Below, one piece after another: positions 1 through 6,968 of a DNA stretch of 64,000 nt. This stretch comes from Leptospira semungkisensis (GTDB lineage: Bacteria > Spirochaetota > Leptospiria > Leptospirales > Leptospiraceae): assembly GCF_004770055.1 (NCBI RefSeq), contig NZ_RQEP01000005.1:558001-622000 (forward strand), given 5' to 3'. The stretch's first letter is position 1. Each line of letters starts with the position of its first letter. The notes below the pieces were generated by a model. That model made no database searches. It was given only the letters and a program-made list of their open reading frames with translations, and was not told the DNA's origin. Position numbers and translations under genes: made by a program.

Positions 1-75
1 AATAGATAAAAGAGAAATCTATTAAACAAAATTTTTAAGACGAGTGAGAAAACGAGGAATTGTTTTTTCAGGATA

Positions 76-125
76 AAGATCCTGGATCAGTTCGAAATAT
101 GACAAATCCAGGATCTTATTTTTTT
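76..125 (+). terminator. Rho-independent terminator of a gene left of the window
   Basis: A perfect 12-bp stem (AAGATCCTGGAT, 76-87, pairing with 106-117) is followed by ATTTTTTT (118-125). The T-run lies to the right, so it ends rightward transcription from a gene outside the window. The leftward membrane-protein gene stops at 124, so the hairpin may also serve its mRNA, although no T-run follows in that direction. Nothing codable was recognised in 1-75. Confidence 0.75.
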
Positions 126-918
126 AATAAAGAGGTCTTCCTAACATTGCATTGATAAAGACCGCTGCGACAAGAAGCGAATATCCGATCGATACCGCGA
201 ACATTGGAATTCTTCCCCAATTCTGTTTGATCGAAATAAAACCGAAGATCGGAAGTATTTGCAGAGCGTGAATTCCCGCAAAATGCGCGATCCGAATATC
301 TCCTCCATTTCTACTCCAATTCACAAAAGGAAGCCCAGGTCCCCCGTCAGGAACTCCAACAGAATGAGCCAACCTCGAGGACATCACAATCCCGAAAATA
401 GAAGCGATCGCAAAAATCCATAAGGAAAATCTAATGCCGACTAGCATTCTCTCATCAATCTCAGAAGAAAGAAGTTTGAATTTTCGATCCATGAGAATAG
501 CAACGGGTATCATCGGAAAGATGAAAAGGCCCATGATGGAGTAGATTGCCCCATCTAAAGCGCTGCTCTGATTGAAATGAGAAGTGACCCCTCTTGCCGC
601 TTGCAAGGTGATTAGCACCAACTCTACCATCAAAGAAACTACAAAGTATTTCTCCAGCTTGCCTACAAAGGAAGGAAACTCTCTTAGCTCTTCTAAATAC
701 CAAGACATCGTCCATAAGAAGATCCAAATCGAGACCGCAAATTTCATCGGCTTAATCCAAACGTTCAAGCCTAGAAGAGTTCTTGGATCCAACTCCGACA
801 AAAGAAGATACACTGGGATTGCCACTAAAGAAAGTAGGCCCGTATAAAAAGTGGCTGCCTGGTTCTTTCTTAAATGAGAGAAGAAACGGCTCTCACTTAA
901 AGTATTAGATACTTGCAC
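124..918 (-). CDS. polytopic membrane protein of unknown function
   Basis: About 264 residues with roughly seven hydrophobic segments, so an inner-membrane protein. I do not recognise a characterised family. Polar conserved-looking stretches are VGVPDGGPGLPFVNW and GDIRIAHFAGIHALQ. The frame is open to 975, but a GTG at 918 follows GGAGGAG at normal spacing, so I take that start. It overlaps the end of the ABA4-like gene by 14 bases, which suggests translational coupling in a two-gene leftward operon. The likely regulator is the TetR gene on the other side of the dyad operator at 1394-1423. The function is unknown; association with the ABA4-like partner is inferred from the overlap only. Confidence 0.8.
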   Translation of the reverse strand: MQVSNTLSESRFFSHLRKNQAATFYTGLLSLVAIPVYLLLSELDPRTLLGLNVWIKPMKFAVSIWIFLWTMSWYLEELREFPSFVGKLEKYFVVSLMVELVLITLQAARGVTSHFNQSSALDGAIYSIMGLFIFPMIPVAILMDRKFKLLSSEIDERMLVGIRFSLWIFAIASIFGIVMSSRLAHSVGVPDGGPGLPFVNWSRNGGDIRIAHFAGIHALQILPIFGFISIKQNWGRIPMFAVSIGYSLLVAAVFINAMLGRPLY

Positions 919-1330
919 GGTCTCCTCCTTTGATCCAGCGAACCACTTGAAAGAATAGATATCCAACTGGGCCAAACATAAGAGTGAAGAACAAACATGG
1001 GATTAAGATCCATTTAGAAATTCCCAATTCTTCCGCTTCCTTGGTTTCCCAAACTCCTAAGAATAGATCGAACGCCAGATAGTGAACCCAGCCTGCCAGA
1101 AGCACCCAAGGATTGGAAAATAACTGAGCTACTCCCTGCAAGGTCTGAAAATTCCCTTCCCCACCTATATGAAAGGCAAATACGATTAAGTATAAAAGGG
1201 AAAGTGCCGCAGACCAAGCTCCGCTTCTCACTAAGATCCTGGTAATCTTTTGCTTCGGAATAACTGCGAGCAAGATCCAACCTAGGATCGCAAATCGACT
1301 CGCTATCGTAAAAATCAACTCTGGACTCAT
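905..1330 (-). CDS. ABA4-like (DUF4281) membrane protein
   Basis: About 141 residues with four hydrophobic helices. The pattern NPWVLLAGWVHYLAFDLFLG followed by a WILIPCLFFTLMFGPVGYL helix is the hallmark of the ABA4-like/DUF4281 family. Plant ABA4 is needed for neoxanthin formation; bacterial members are uncharacterised, so no carotenoid role is claimed here. The frame runs open to 1414, but the ATG at 1330 is preceded by GGAGAG at good spacing and starts directly before the first helix. It is the first gene of a leftward pair and faces the TetR gene across about 120 bases containing a dyad operator. Confidence 0.85.
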   Translation of the reverse strand: MSPELIFTIASRFAILGWILLAVIPKQKITRILVRSGAWSAALSLLYLIVFAFHIGGEGNFQTLQGVAQLFSNPWVLLAGWVHYLAFDLFLGVWETKEAEELGISKWILIPCLFFTLMFGPVGYLFFQVVRWIKGGDRASI

Positions 1331-1393
1331 AAAATCTCTCCAACCTCTTATGTGGGAAGAGGTTTTACTTGCTAAAAGGAAAGGCTCCTTATA

Positions 1394-1423
1394 TGTTACT
1401 ATTGGTAACACCAAATGTTACCA
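1394..1423. promoter_or_regulatory. two overlapping dyads, probable TetR operator
   Basis: TGTTAC-N5-GTAACA (1394-1410) shares its right arm with TGGTAACA-N5-TGTTACCA (1403-1423), giving three phased half-sites with 13-base centre spacing. The element lies between the divergent ABA4-like operon (start 1330) and the TetR gene (start 1450), 26 bases upstream of the latter. This is the usual place for a TetR autoregulatory operator. The dyads are visible in the sequence; binding by the adjacent TetR is inferred. Confidence 0.7.
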
Positions 1424-1449
1424 ACGTCAACATTTTTTGGAAATATTTT

Positions 1450-2100
1450 ATGCCTGCGAAGAAAAAAACGAAGAAACCGGAAGGCGCCTATCATCACGGA
1501 AATTTAGCGGAAACCCTGAAATCATTGGCCTTGAACCGTTTGGAAGAAAGCAAAGATTCCGCTTTTACAATAAGAGAGATCGCAAGAGAAGCAGGTGTGA
1601 GCCACGCTGCGGCCTATCGACATTTTCCCTCTAGGATCGATCTACTTGCAGAAATCTCTAAAGAAGGTTTTATAAAGATCACAGAAGAATTTACTCTGGC
1701 AGAAAGATCGGCTTCTGCAAATGATCCGTTTGATCGGCTTCAAAAACTAGGCCTTGCATACATTCGTTTTTGCATTCAGCATCCAGGATACTACAGAGCA
1801 ATGTGGCATACTGATCTAGGATCCATGGAAGATCTAACCGAGTTACAGGAAATAGGGAAACAATCTTTTTTAAAACTATGGGATACGATCTTAAGCTGTG
1901 AGGCAGAGGGAAACTCAGGTTTCTCTCCCAAAGAAATGGCAGCGGCAAGCTGGTCTATAGTACATGGTTACTCCGTTCTGATCAATGAAGGTCAAATGGA
2001 GAATCCTCTTTTGCAGATCAATAAGAAGAACGCTGTGCAAGAGGCGGAGAAAATATTGAAGATCTTAAATTTAGGTTTAATGAAGAGAAATACAAAATAG
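1450..2100 (+). CDS. TetR/AcrR family transcriptional regulator with WHG-type C-terminal domain
   Basis: About 216 residues. The N-terminal helix-turn-helix is clear at residues 12-60 (FTIREIAREAGVSHAAAYRHF). The C-terminal half carries LAYIRFCIQHPGYYRAMW, typical of the TetR_C WHG ligand-binding domain. The ATG at 1450 is chosen because the DNA-binding domain begins just after it; upstream in-frame sequence to 1369 covers the dyad operator and is unlikely to be coding. Divergent from the ABA4-like operon, so it probably represses that operon and itself until a small hydrophobic ligand binds. The ligand is unknown. Confidence 0.9.
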   Translation: MPAKKKTKKPEGAYHHGNLAETLKSLALNRLEESKDSAFTIREIAREAGVSHAAAYRHFPSRIDLLAEISKEGFIKITEEFTLAERSASANDPFDRLQKLGLAYIRFCIQHPGYYRAMWHTDLGSMEDLTELQEIGKQSFLKLWDTILSCEAEGNSGFSPKEMAAASWSIVHGYSVLINEGQMENPLLQINKKNAVQEAEKILKILNLGLMKRNTK

Positions 2101-2148
2101 TTCGCATCTCAATCCAAAAGAATATCGTGCTTAATATAAACACTGAGC

Positions 2149-2967
2149 CTATTCTAGATAAAAACTTCCTTTCAAATAGAGTTTACAAGTTCCTCCTATC
2201 CGAACTCTTTCTCCCCTGTCCTCACAAAGAAGATGTCCACCTCTCTTCGAAGCTTGGTAGGCTCTTAGATATTTTTTACCAATCCTATTAGACCAATACG
2301 GGATCAAAGTACAATGCGCGGACCCAGTCACCGGATCTTCAGGAACTCCTTTTGCAGGCGCAAAGAATCTGGATACAAAATCATAAGGTTTTCCTGCGTC
2401 AGCGGGAGCAGTTACTATCGCAGCAAAGTAAGGAAGTTCTTTGATCTTCTCAAAATTTGGAACAAGGTTACGAACATCAGATTCCTTCTCGAAAAGAAAA
2501 AGAATATCCCTGGCTTTCCATACTTGTCTGGGAAGGATATCGAAACATTCCGCGAAATCATGCAAGGATTGCTCTAACACAACCGGAGCCCTAGAAGGAA
2601 AATCTAGATAATATAGATCCTTCTCTCGAAAGACCTCCAAGATCCCACTTTTAGTATGAAAGCGAAGAGAAGAAGGAAGAGTATTGGCCCCTTCTTCCAA
2701 TTCGTAAATTGCAAAAGCAGAAGCTAGTGTTGCATGTCCGCAAAGATCTACTTCTACTCCGGGAGTAAACCATCTCAGATCGAATTCTCCAGGTTTTCCA
2801 TTGGATCTATAAAATGCAGTCTCGGATAAATTGTTCTCGGCGGCGATCTGAAGCAAAACTGTATCGGAAAGCCATTCTCCTTTCCAAGGCACCACTGCAG
2901 CAGGATTTCCTTTAAAGAGGGAATCCGCGAATGCATCAATCTGATAGATCTTATATTCTTCAATCAT
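2149..2967 (-). CDS. PhzF family isomerase/epimerase-like protein
   Basis: 272 residues, the normal PhzF length. The twofold PhzF fold signatures are present: DAFADSLFKGNPAAVV near the N-terminus, the catalytic-Glu segment AAENNLSETAFY, VDLCGHATLASA, and in the second half GVPEDPVTGSAHC. PhzF proteins are cofactor-independent and resemble diaminopimelate epimerase. The substrate of this member cannot be told, and no phenazine genes are nearby. It is divergent from the F420-reductase-like gene at 3142. A TATAAT on its strand (3042-3047) is a plausible -10. Confidence 0.9.
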   Translation of the reverse strand: MIEEYKIYQIDAFADSLFKGNPAAVVPWKGEWLSDTVLLQIAAENNLSETAFYRSNGKPGEFDLRWFTPGVEVDLCGHATLASAFAIYELEEGANTLPSSLRFHTKSGILEVFREKDLYYLDFPSRAPVVLEQSLHDFAECFDILPRQVWKARDILFLFEKESDVRNLVPNFEKIKELPYFAAIVTAPADAGKPYDFVSRFFAPAKGVPEDPVTGSAHCTLIPYWSNRIGKKYLRAYQASKRGGHLLCEDRGERVRIGGTCKLYLKGSFYLE

Positions 2968-3041
2968 ACTTTAACTCGGAAGATAACTCTTTCTTTCGAA
3001 AGAATACAGTTACAGTTTCCTTTCTTTTTTCCAATACAGAA

Positions 3042-3070
3042 ATTATAGACAAACCTTGTTTGCAAAGAAA
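3042..3070 (-). promoter_or_regulatory. possible promoter of the phzF-like gene
   Basis: On the minus strand a perfect TATAAT occupies 3047-3042. TTTCTT (3070-3065), 17 bases upstream, is a poor -35. The predicted leader to the ATG at 2967 would be about 70 bases. Only the -10 is convincing. Confidence 0.35.
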
Positions 3071-3082
3071 TGTCTAAGGACA

Positions 3083-3110
3083 TGATACGCAATGTATCAG
3101 TGCATTGATA
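3083..3110. promoter_or_regulatory. three-half-site dyad operator candidate
   Basis: TGATAC-N5-GTATCA (3083-3099) is followed by a further inverted half-site TGATA (3106-3110), so alternating half-sites are read as TGATAC / GTATCA / TGATA. It lies in the 174-base divergent region between the PhzF gene and the NADP-binding protein, about 30 bases upstream of the ATG at 3142. No regulator gene is adjacent, so the binding protein is unknown. Confidence 0.5.
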
Positions 3111-3141
3111 TTCTTCTTCGGAAGGATTTGAGGAGAAGGAA

Positions 3142-3789
3142 ATGAAAATCGGCATATTAGGAACTGGAATGGTCGGAAACACGATCGGATCCAAGTTAAT
3201 TGAAAAAGGTTACGAAGTCAAAATGGGTTCTCGTTCTGCACAAAACGAAAAGGCTGCTGAATGGGTGGCAAAGTCCGGAAGCAAGGCTTCTCAAGGAACC
3301 TTTAAGGACGCAGCCACATTCGGTGAGATCTTGTTCAATTGTACGAAAGGAGAAGTCAGCCTAGAAGTACTTCGTCAAGCTGGTGCTGAAAATCTGAAAG
3401 GCAAAATACTAGCCGACGTTTCGAACGCTCTCGACTTCTCCAAAGGAAGACCTCCAGGTCTGCTTACTGATAGTCATAACTCTTTGGGAGAAATGATCCA
3501 GAAGGAATTTCCGGATCTAAAAGTAGTCAAGACTCTAAACACTACGAACTGTTCCATCATGGTAGATGCTTCTTTGATCAAAGGAGAACATGATATTTTC
3601 GTTTGCGGAAATGATGCCGAAGCAAAGAAAACGATCTCTAACCTTCTCGCAAAAGACTTCGGTTGGAACAATATTATAGATCTTGGGGATATAGTGGGAG
3701 CAAGAGCTGCCGAGATGCTCCTGCCTATGTGGGTCCGATTATACGGGATCTATGGACATGCAAACTTCAATTTCCATATCGTAAAATAG
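3142..3789 (+). CDS. NADPH-dependent F420-reductase-like NAD(P)-binding protein
   Basis: 215 residues. The Rossmann motif GILGTGMVGNTIGSKL is at the N-terminus, followed by a second strand ending in GSRS, which fits NADP 2'-phosphate recognition. The later KVVKTLNTTNCSIM and CGNDAEAKKTISNLL segments match the F420:NADP oxidoreductase superfamily. Leptospira is not known to make F420, so a flavin-, quinone- or aldehyde-linked NADPH reductase is more likely. The start follows GAGGAGAAGGA at good spacing. A three-half-site dyad lies just upstream. The superfamily is sure; the substrate is unknown. Confidence 0.85.
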   Translation: MKIGILGTGMVGNTIGSKLIEKGYEVKMGSRSAQNEKAAEWVAKSGSKASQGTFKDAATFGEILFNCTKGEVSLEVLRQAGAENLKGKILADVSNALDFSKGRPPGLLTDSHNSLGEMIQKEFPDLKVVKTLNTTNCSIMVDASLIKGEHDIFVCGNDAEAKKTISNLLAKDFGWNNIIDLGDIVGARAAEMLLPMWVRLYGIYGHANFNFHIVK

Positions 3790-3805
3790 ATCTAAGAGAA
3801 GAGCT

Positions 3806-4195
3806 TTAATCTTTCTTAATGAACGCGGAATAAGCGATGGAGGACCATCCGATCAATAGAGAAACTCCTCCAAAAGGAGTAACTGCTCCTAGGATCCTAA
3901 TTCCGGTGATCGAAAGAATATAAAGAGATCCAGAAAAGATCAGAACTCCTGCAAAGATAAACCAGAATCCGACTCTTAGAGGTTTGGATTCTGTAGTTTT
4001 CTCACTCAATGCAAGAGCGAGTAAAACTACAGAATGGATCAAATGATATTTGGATCCCGTATCAAAGATGGTCATTAGATCTGGAGTTAAAATTGATTTT
4101 AATCCGTGAGCTCCGAAAGCCCCCAATGCAACTCCTAAGAAGCCTAGAAGTCCTGCGAAAAAGAGTAAGTTAGAATTAGAATTTTTGGATACCAT
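3806..4195 (-). CDS. DUF423 family small membrane protein
   Basis: About 129 residues with four hydrophobic helices. GFLGVALGAFGAHGL near the N-terminus and FSGSLYIL with AVTPFGGVSLLIGW at the C-terminus are typical of DUF423 (YgdD-like) inner-membrane proteins, whose role is unknown. I chose the ATG at 4195; the frame is open to a TTG at 4234, but the extra residues do not fit the family. It overlaps the upstream gene (ending 4176) by 20 bases and closes the leftward TRL operon. Its stop lies 16 bases from the convergent stop at 3789. Confidence 0.85.
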   Translation of the reverse strand: MVSKNSNSNLLFFAGLLGFLGVALGAFGAHGLKSILTPDLMTIFDTGSKYHLIHSVVLLALALSEKTTESKPLRVGFWFIFAGVLIFSGSLYILSITGIRILGAVTPFGGVSLLIGWSSIAYSAFIKKD

Positions 4196-4769
4196 AACTG
4201 TGAAACCGAAGACATTTCCTTCTGAATAATCCAAAGATATACATCGTATTTTCTACGTCCAGACGACTATCGAATAATGCCTGGATAGAATGTTCCTGCA
4301 TCAAATCCTGTAACTCTTCGTAAAAACTCTTTTGCCCAAAGACGAAATGAATTGGAATGAAAGAGTCGTTAGAACCTTGTTTAACTGGTAAGAATAATCG
4401 AACCCCAAACTGGCAACCCTTGCTCTCTCCTTCGAAGCGTACGATCCGATGCTCCGACCAATCCCAGCCGTCCAAGGAAGCATGGAACATATCCTTATGA
4501 GGCAAAGAAGTAGTGGCTCGGATGAAACCGTCAAACACACCTGTCTTGAGCTTGGTTGAACTCGCACCGAAATGAATGGAAGGATCTCGAAAGTTCACTC
4601 CATTAATACTCACATCATTGTCAGGAGGAATTCCCAAACCTGTAGGATAAGGTTCCGGATTTCTTCGTACAAGAGCCCGGTTCTCCATCATAGGACCGCA
4701 GAAATTCAGGCTCGCGCATTCCGCGAAAGCCAATAGAAGAACTAGAAACTTTTTCTTTACAGATATCAT
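4176..4769 (-). CDS. exported protein of unknown function, second gene of the TRL operon
   Basis: About 197 residues. The start at 4769 is well supported: ATGA overlaps the TGA stop of the TRL-like gene. The N-terminus is a signal peptide (KKKFLVLLLAF) followed by ECASLNFCG. The second Cys could be a lax spirochaete lipobox, but the preceding F makes this uncertain. A long polar domain follows, and near the C-terminus LFDSRLDVENTMYIFGLFRRKC resembles in style the end of the partner lipoprotein. I recognise no named family. Coupling to the TRL-like gene suggests a shared envelope role. Confidence 0.75.
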   Translation of the reverse strand: MISVKKKFLVLLLAFAECASLNFCGPMMENRALVRRNPEPYPTGLGIPPDNDVSINGVNFRDPSIHFGASSTKLKTGVFDGFIRATTSLPHKDMFHASLDGWDWSEHRIVRFEGESKGCQFGVRLFLPVKQGSNDSFIPIHFVFGQKSFYEELQDLMQEHSIQALFDSRLDVENTMYIFGLFRRKCLRFHSYGIQKF

Positions 4770-5146
4770 TCTTTCTTCAGGAGTCTTTGAGGAAGCTTGA
4801 CTCCTATTCCGCTCACTCGAGTACATTTTTCGAAATAGAGAGCGAATAAAAAGGATTTATAACTATAGTCCGTTTGCACATCGAAGAGAAGATCCGCTTT
4901 ATCCTTGATGGCATTTTGGACAGCCGCCTCGTAACTTTCATCTCCCGTATATACCGCCCACAACCAGCTCGTGCCGCAGGAAACTCCTTCTAATTTACCG
5001 ATGGGTTCCATTCCCCTCACGTCGGAATAACTTTGAGAATAGTACCAGCCTGGAGACTTGATATTGGTATAAAGACAGTTCGTAAGGAACATAATCGCAG
5101 AAAATAAAGGGATTAGGATCGAAACTCTTCGAAACGAATTTTGCAT
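4766..5146 (-). CDS. TRL-like family lipoprotein
   Basis: 126 residues. The N-terminal hydrophobic stretch ends in LTNC, a spirochaete-type lipobox, so a lipoprotein is expected. GTSWLWAVYTGDESYEAAVQNAI and the following ADLLFDVQTDYSYKSF are typical of the TRL-like (PF13146) family found in Leptospira and some proteobacteria. Its function is unknown, although some members lie near tRNA genes. First gene of the leftward operon. A 16-base dyad (5155-5170) lies directly upstream of its ATG. Confidence 0.85.
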   Translation of the reverse strand: MQNSFRRVSILIPLFSAIMFLTNCLYTNIKSPGWYYSQSYSDVRGMEPIGKLEGVSCGTSWLWAVYTGDESYEAAVQNAIKDKADLLFDVQTDYSYKSFLFALYFEKCTRVSGIGVKLPQRLLKKE

Positions 5147-5154
5147 GTACTAAT

Positions 5155-5170
5155 TTTCAACGAGTTGAAA
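5155..5170. promoter_or_regulatory. dyad TTTCAAC-GA-GTTGAAA
   Basis: Perfect 7-base arms around a GA centre lie between the divergent TRL operon (start 5146) and the ornithine aminotransferase gene (start 5238). It could be an operator for either side. No adjacent regulator gene identifies the binding protein. Confidence 0.4.
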
Positions 5171-5237
5171 CACAAAAGTCAAGGTAAAATACCGAAATCT
5201 CCTTGTGCCTCTCTTAGCAAAGAAGAATGAAGTATTG

Positions 5238-6473
5238 ATGCGGACACAATCCTCACAGTTTTATCTGGATATCGAAAAGGAATACGGTGCCTTTAACTAC
5301 GAACCTCTTCCAGTCGTTCTAGAAAAAGGAAGAGGTATCTTTCTTTGGGACACGGAAGGCAAAAAGTATTTCGATTTCCTCTCCGCTTACAGCGCGGTGA
5401 ACCAAGGACATTGTCATCCCCGCATCATCGACACTCTCAAATCCCAAGCCGAAAAATTAACCTTAACTTCTCGCGCCTTTTATAACGATCAACTCGGTCC
5501 TATGGAGAAATTTTTATGTGAGACCTTCGGTTTCGATCGAATGGTTCCCATGAATACAGGAGTCGAGGCAGCAGAAACCTCGGTTAAACTTGCAAGGCGC
5601 TGGGGTTATCAAGTGAAGAAGATCCCGAAAGACCAGGCAAAGATCGTATTCGCTTCCGGAAATTTTTGGGGAAGAAGCATAGGCGCAATCTCCGCTTCTA
5701 CAGACGAGAATAGCAGAGGGGATTTCGGTCCTTTTGTACCTGGATTCTCCCTCATTCCTTTCGACGATCTGGATGCACTTAAGAGGGAACTCAAGGATCC
5801 GAACGTGACTGCATTCATGCTGGAACCGATCCAAGGAGAAGCAGGTGTCATCGTTCCCAAACCGGGATACCTACAAGAAGTTCGTAGGCTTTGTTCCGAA
5901 CATAATGTTTTATTAATACTAGACGAAGTACAAACAGGTTTAGGAAGAACCGGAAAACTTCTAGCTGCAGATCATGAAGGAGTAAAGCCAGATCTACTTG
6001 TTTTAGGCAAGGCTCTTTCCGGCGGAACCTTACCGGTCTCTGCGGTTCTTTCTTCTGATGAAGTGATTCTTACTTTGAAGCCAGGAACCCACGGTTCTAC
6101 TTTCGGAGGAAATCCTCTAGCGGCTGCAGTTGCAACTACTGCAGTGCAAGTCCTATTGGAAGAAAACCTTTCCGAGAATGCAGAGAATCGAGGCATCGAA
6201 TTCAGAAAGATACTCGGGCAAATCAAAGAAGAATATCCGGACAAGATCAAAGAGGTCCGAGGCAAGGGCTTATTAAACGCAGTAGAATTCTTTCCGGACG
6301 ATACAGGTCCTAGAGGAAAGAAGATCTGTTACAAGCTTTTAGATGCGGGAATACTTGCTAAGCAAACTCATGATCATACGATACGTTTCGCTCCTCCACT
6401 TTGCATTACCAAAGAAGAGTTAGAAGAAGCAGCCTCTTTGATCGTTGCCTCCATTCGTAAAACCCTTGACTAA
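5238..6473 (+). CDS. rocD: ornithine aminotransferase
   Basis: About 411 residues, normal for ornithine-oxo-acid transaminase, which converts ornithine and 2-oxoglutarate to glutamate semialdehyde and glutamate using PLP. The class III aminotransferase motif [15 protein letters not shown] is followed by the PLP lysine in VLGKALSGG (K258 from this start). [27 protein letters not shown] and [11 protein letters not shown] also match OAT closely. The frame extends to a GTG at 5205, but the ATG at 5238 fits the family N-terminus better. No arginase or proline genes are adjacent. A hairpin follows the stop. Confidence 0.92.
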   Translation: MRTQSSQFYLDIEKEYGAFNYEPLPVVLEKGRGIFLWDTEGKKYFDFLSAYSAVNQGHCHPRIIDTLKSQAEKLTLTSRAFYNDQLGPMEKFLCETFGFDRMVPMNTGVEAAETSVKLARRWGYQVKKIPKDQAKIVFASGNFWGRSIGAISASTDENSRGDFGPFVPGFSLIPFDDLDALKRELKDPNVTAFMLEPIQGEAGVIVPKPGYLQEVRRLCSEHNVLLILDEVQTGLGRTGKLLAADHEGVKPDLLVLGKALSGGTLPVSAVLSSDEVILTLKPGTHGSTFGGNPLAAAVATTAVQVLLEENLSENAENRGIEFRKILGQIKEEYPDKIKEVRGKGLLNAVEFFPDDTGPRGKKICYKLLDAGILAKQTHDHTIRFAPPLCITKEELEEAASLIVASIRKTLD

Positions 6474-6474
6474 T

Positions 6475-6499
6475 CTTTCAAAATTCGTTTTTTTGAAAG
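6475..6499 (+). terminator. hairpin between rocD and the zinc-ribbon gene
   Basis: CTTTCAAAA (6475-6483) pairs perfectly with TTTTGAAAG (6491-6499) around a T-rich loop. No T-run follows, and the next ATG is at 6501. The only purine-rich sequence ahead of that ATG, GAAAG, is inside the stem. It may be a weak terminator or a translation-limiting structure. Confidence 0.4.
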
Positions 6500-6500
6500 C

Positions 6501-6830
6501 ATGCAAGCCGACGACAAAAAATACATCAGAGTATGGAAGAAGCTAAGCGTCTCCGAAGTTTCTTCTCAATTGATGATCATAGATGATCTGTATGGCACTT
6601 GCGGAAAATGTAAGCATCTTGGCTTGAATTATACAAAGGACAAATCCTGTCCAGAATGCGGGACTAAATTCAAATACTTGGCTACGAATCTCAAATCTGC
6701 GGGCGATATCGCAAAGGTCCTAGCAAGGATCGAAAAAGAGAATCTGGACTTTATCCTGATTGATAGAGAAGATTACACTCTATCCAAGGCTAAGGATGCC
6801 GTAAAGGATCTGTTCAAATCTCAGGATTGA
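6501..6830 (+). CDS. small zinc-ribbon protein of unknown function
   Basis: 109 residues. A four-Cys zinc ribbon (CGKCKHLGL then CPECGTKF, about 16 residues between pairs) occupies residues 34-57. A basic C-terminal half with an IDREDYTLSKAKDAVKDLF segment follows. No named family is recognised. It starts 27 bases after rocD, with the intervening sequence forming a hairpin, and no Shine-Dalgarno outside that hairpin is visible. The protein looks real: sequence is globular and codon use matches its neighbours. Confidence 0.75.
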   Translation: MQADDKKYIRVWKKLSVSEVSSQLMIIDDLYGTCGKCKHLGLNYTKDKSCPECGTKFKYLATNLKSAGDIAKVLARIEKENLDFILIDREDYTLSKAKDAVKDLFKSQD

Positions 6831-6968
6831 GATCTTAAAAGCATAGTTCGCTTATCGGAAAGCGCTCCGAAAATCAAAGAAAGTGAATGGACTTGATTCC
6901 AGGAATTATTTCTTTTTGTAATATCATAAAATCTAATTTAATTCGAAGGGAGAATTCGAACCGATCAG

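Noticed and set aside
1..75. possible gene tail at the left edge
   Set aside because: Too short to judge; only the terminator at 76-125 implies an upstream gene.
5205..5237. upstream GTG start for ornithine aminotransferase
   Set aside because: The extra residues do not resemble the family N-terminus; the ATG at 5238 fits better.
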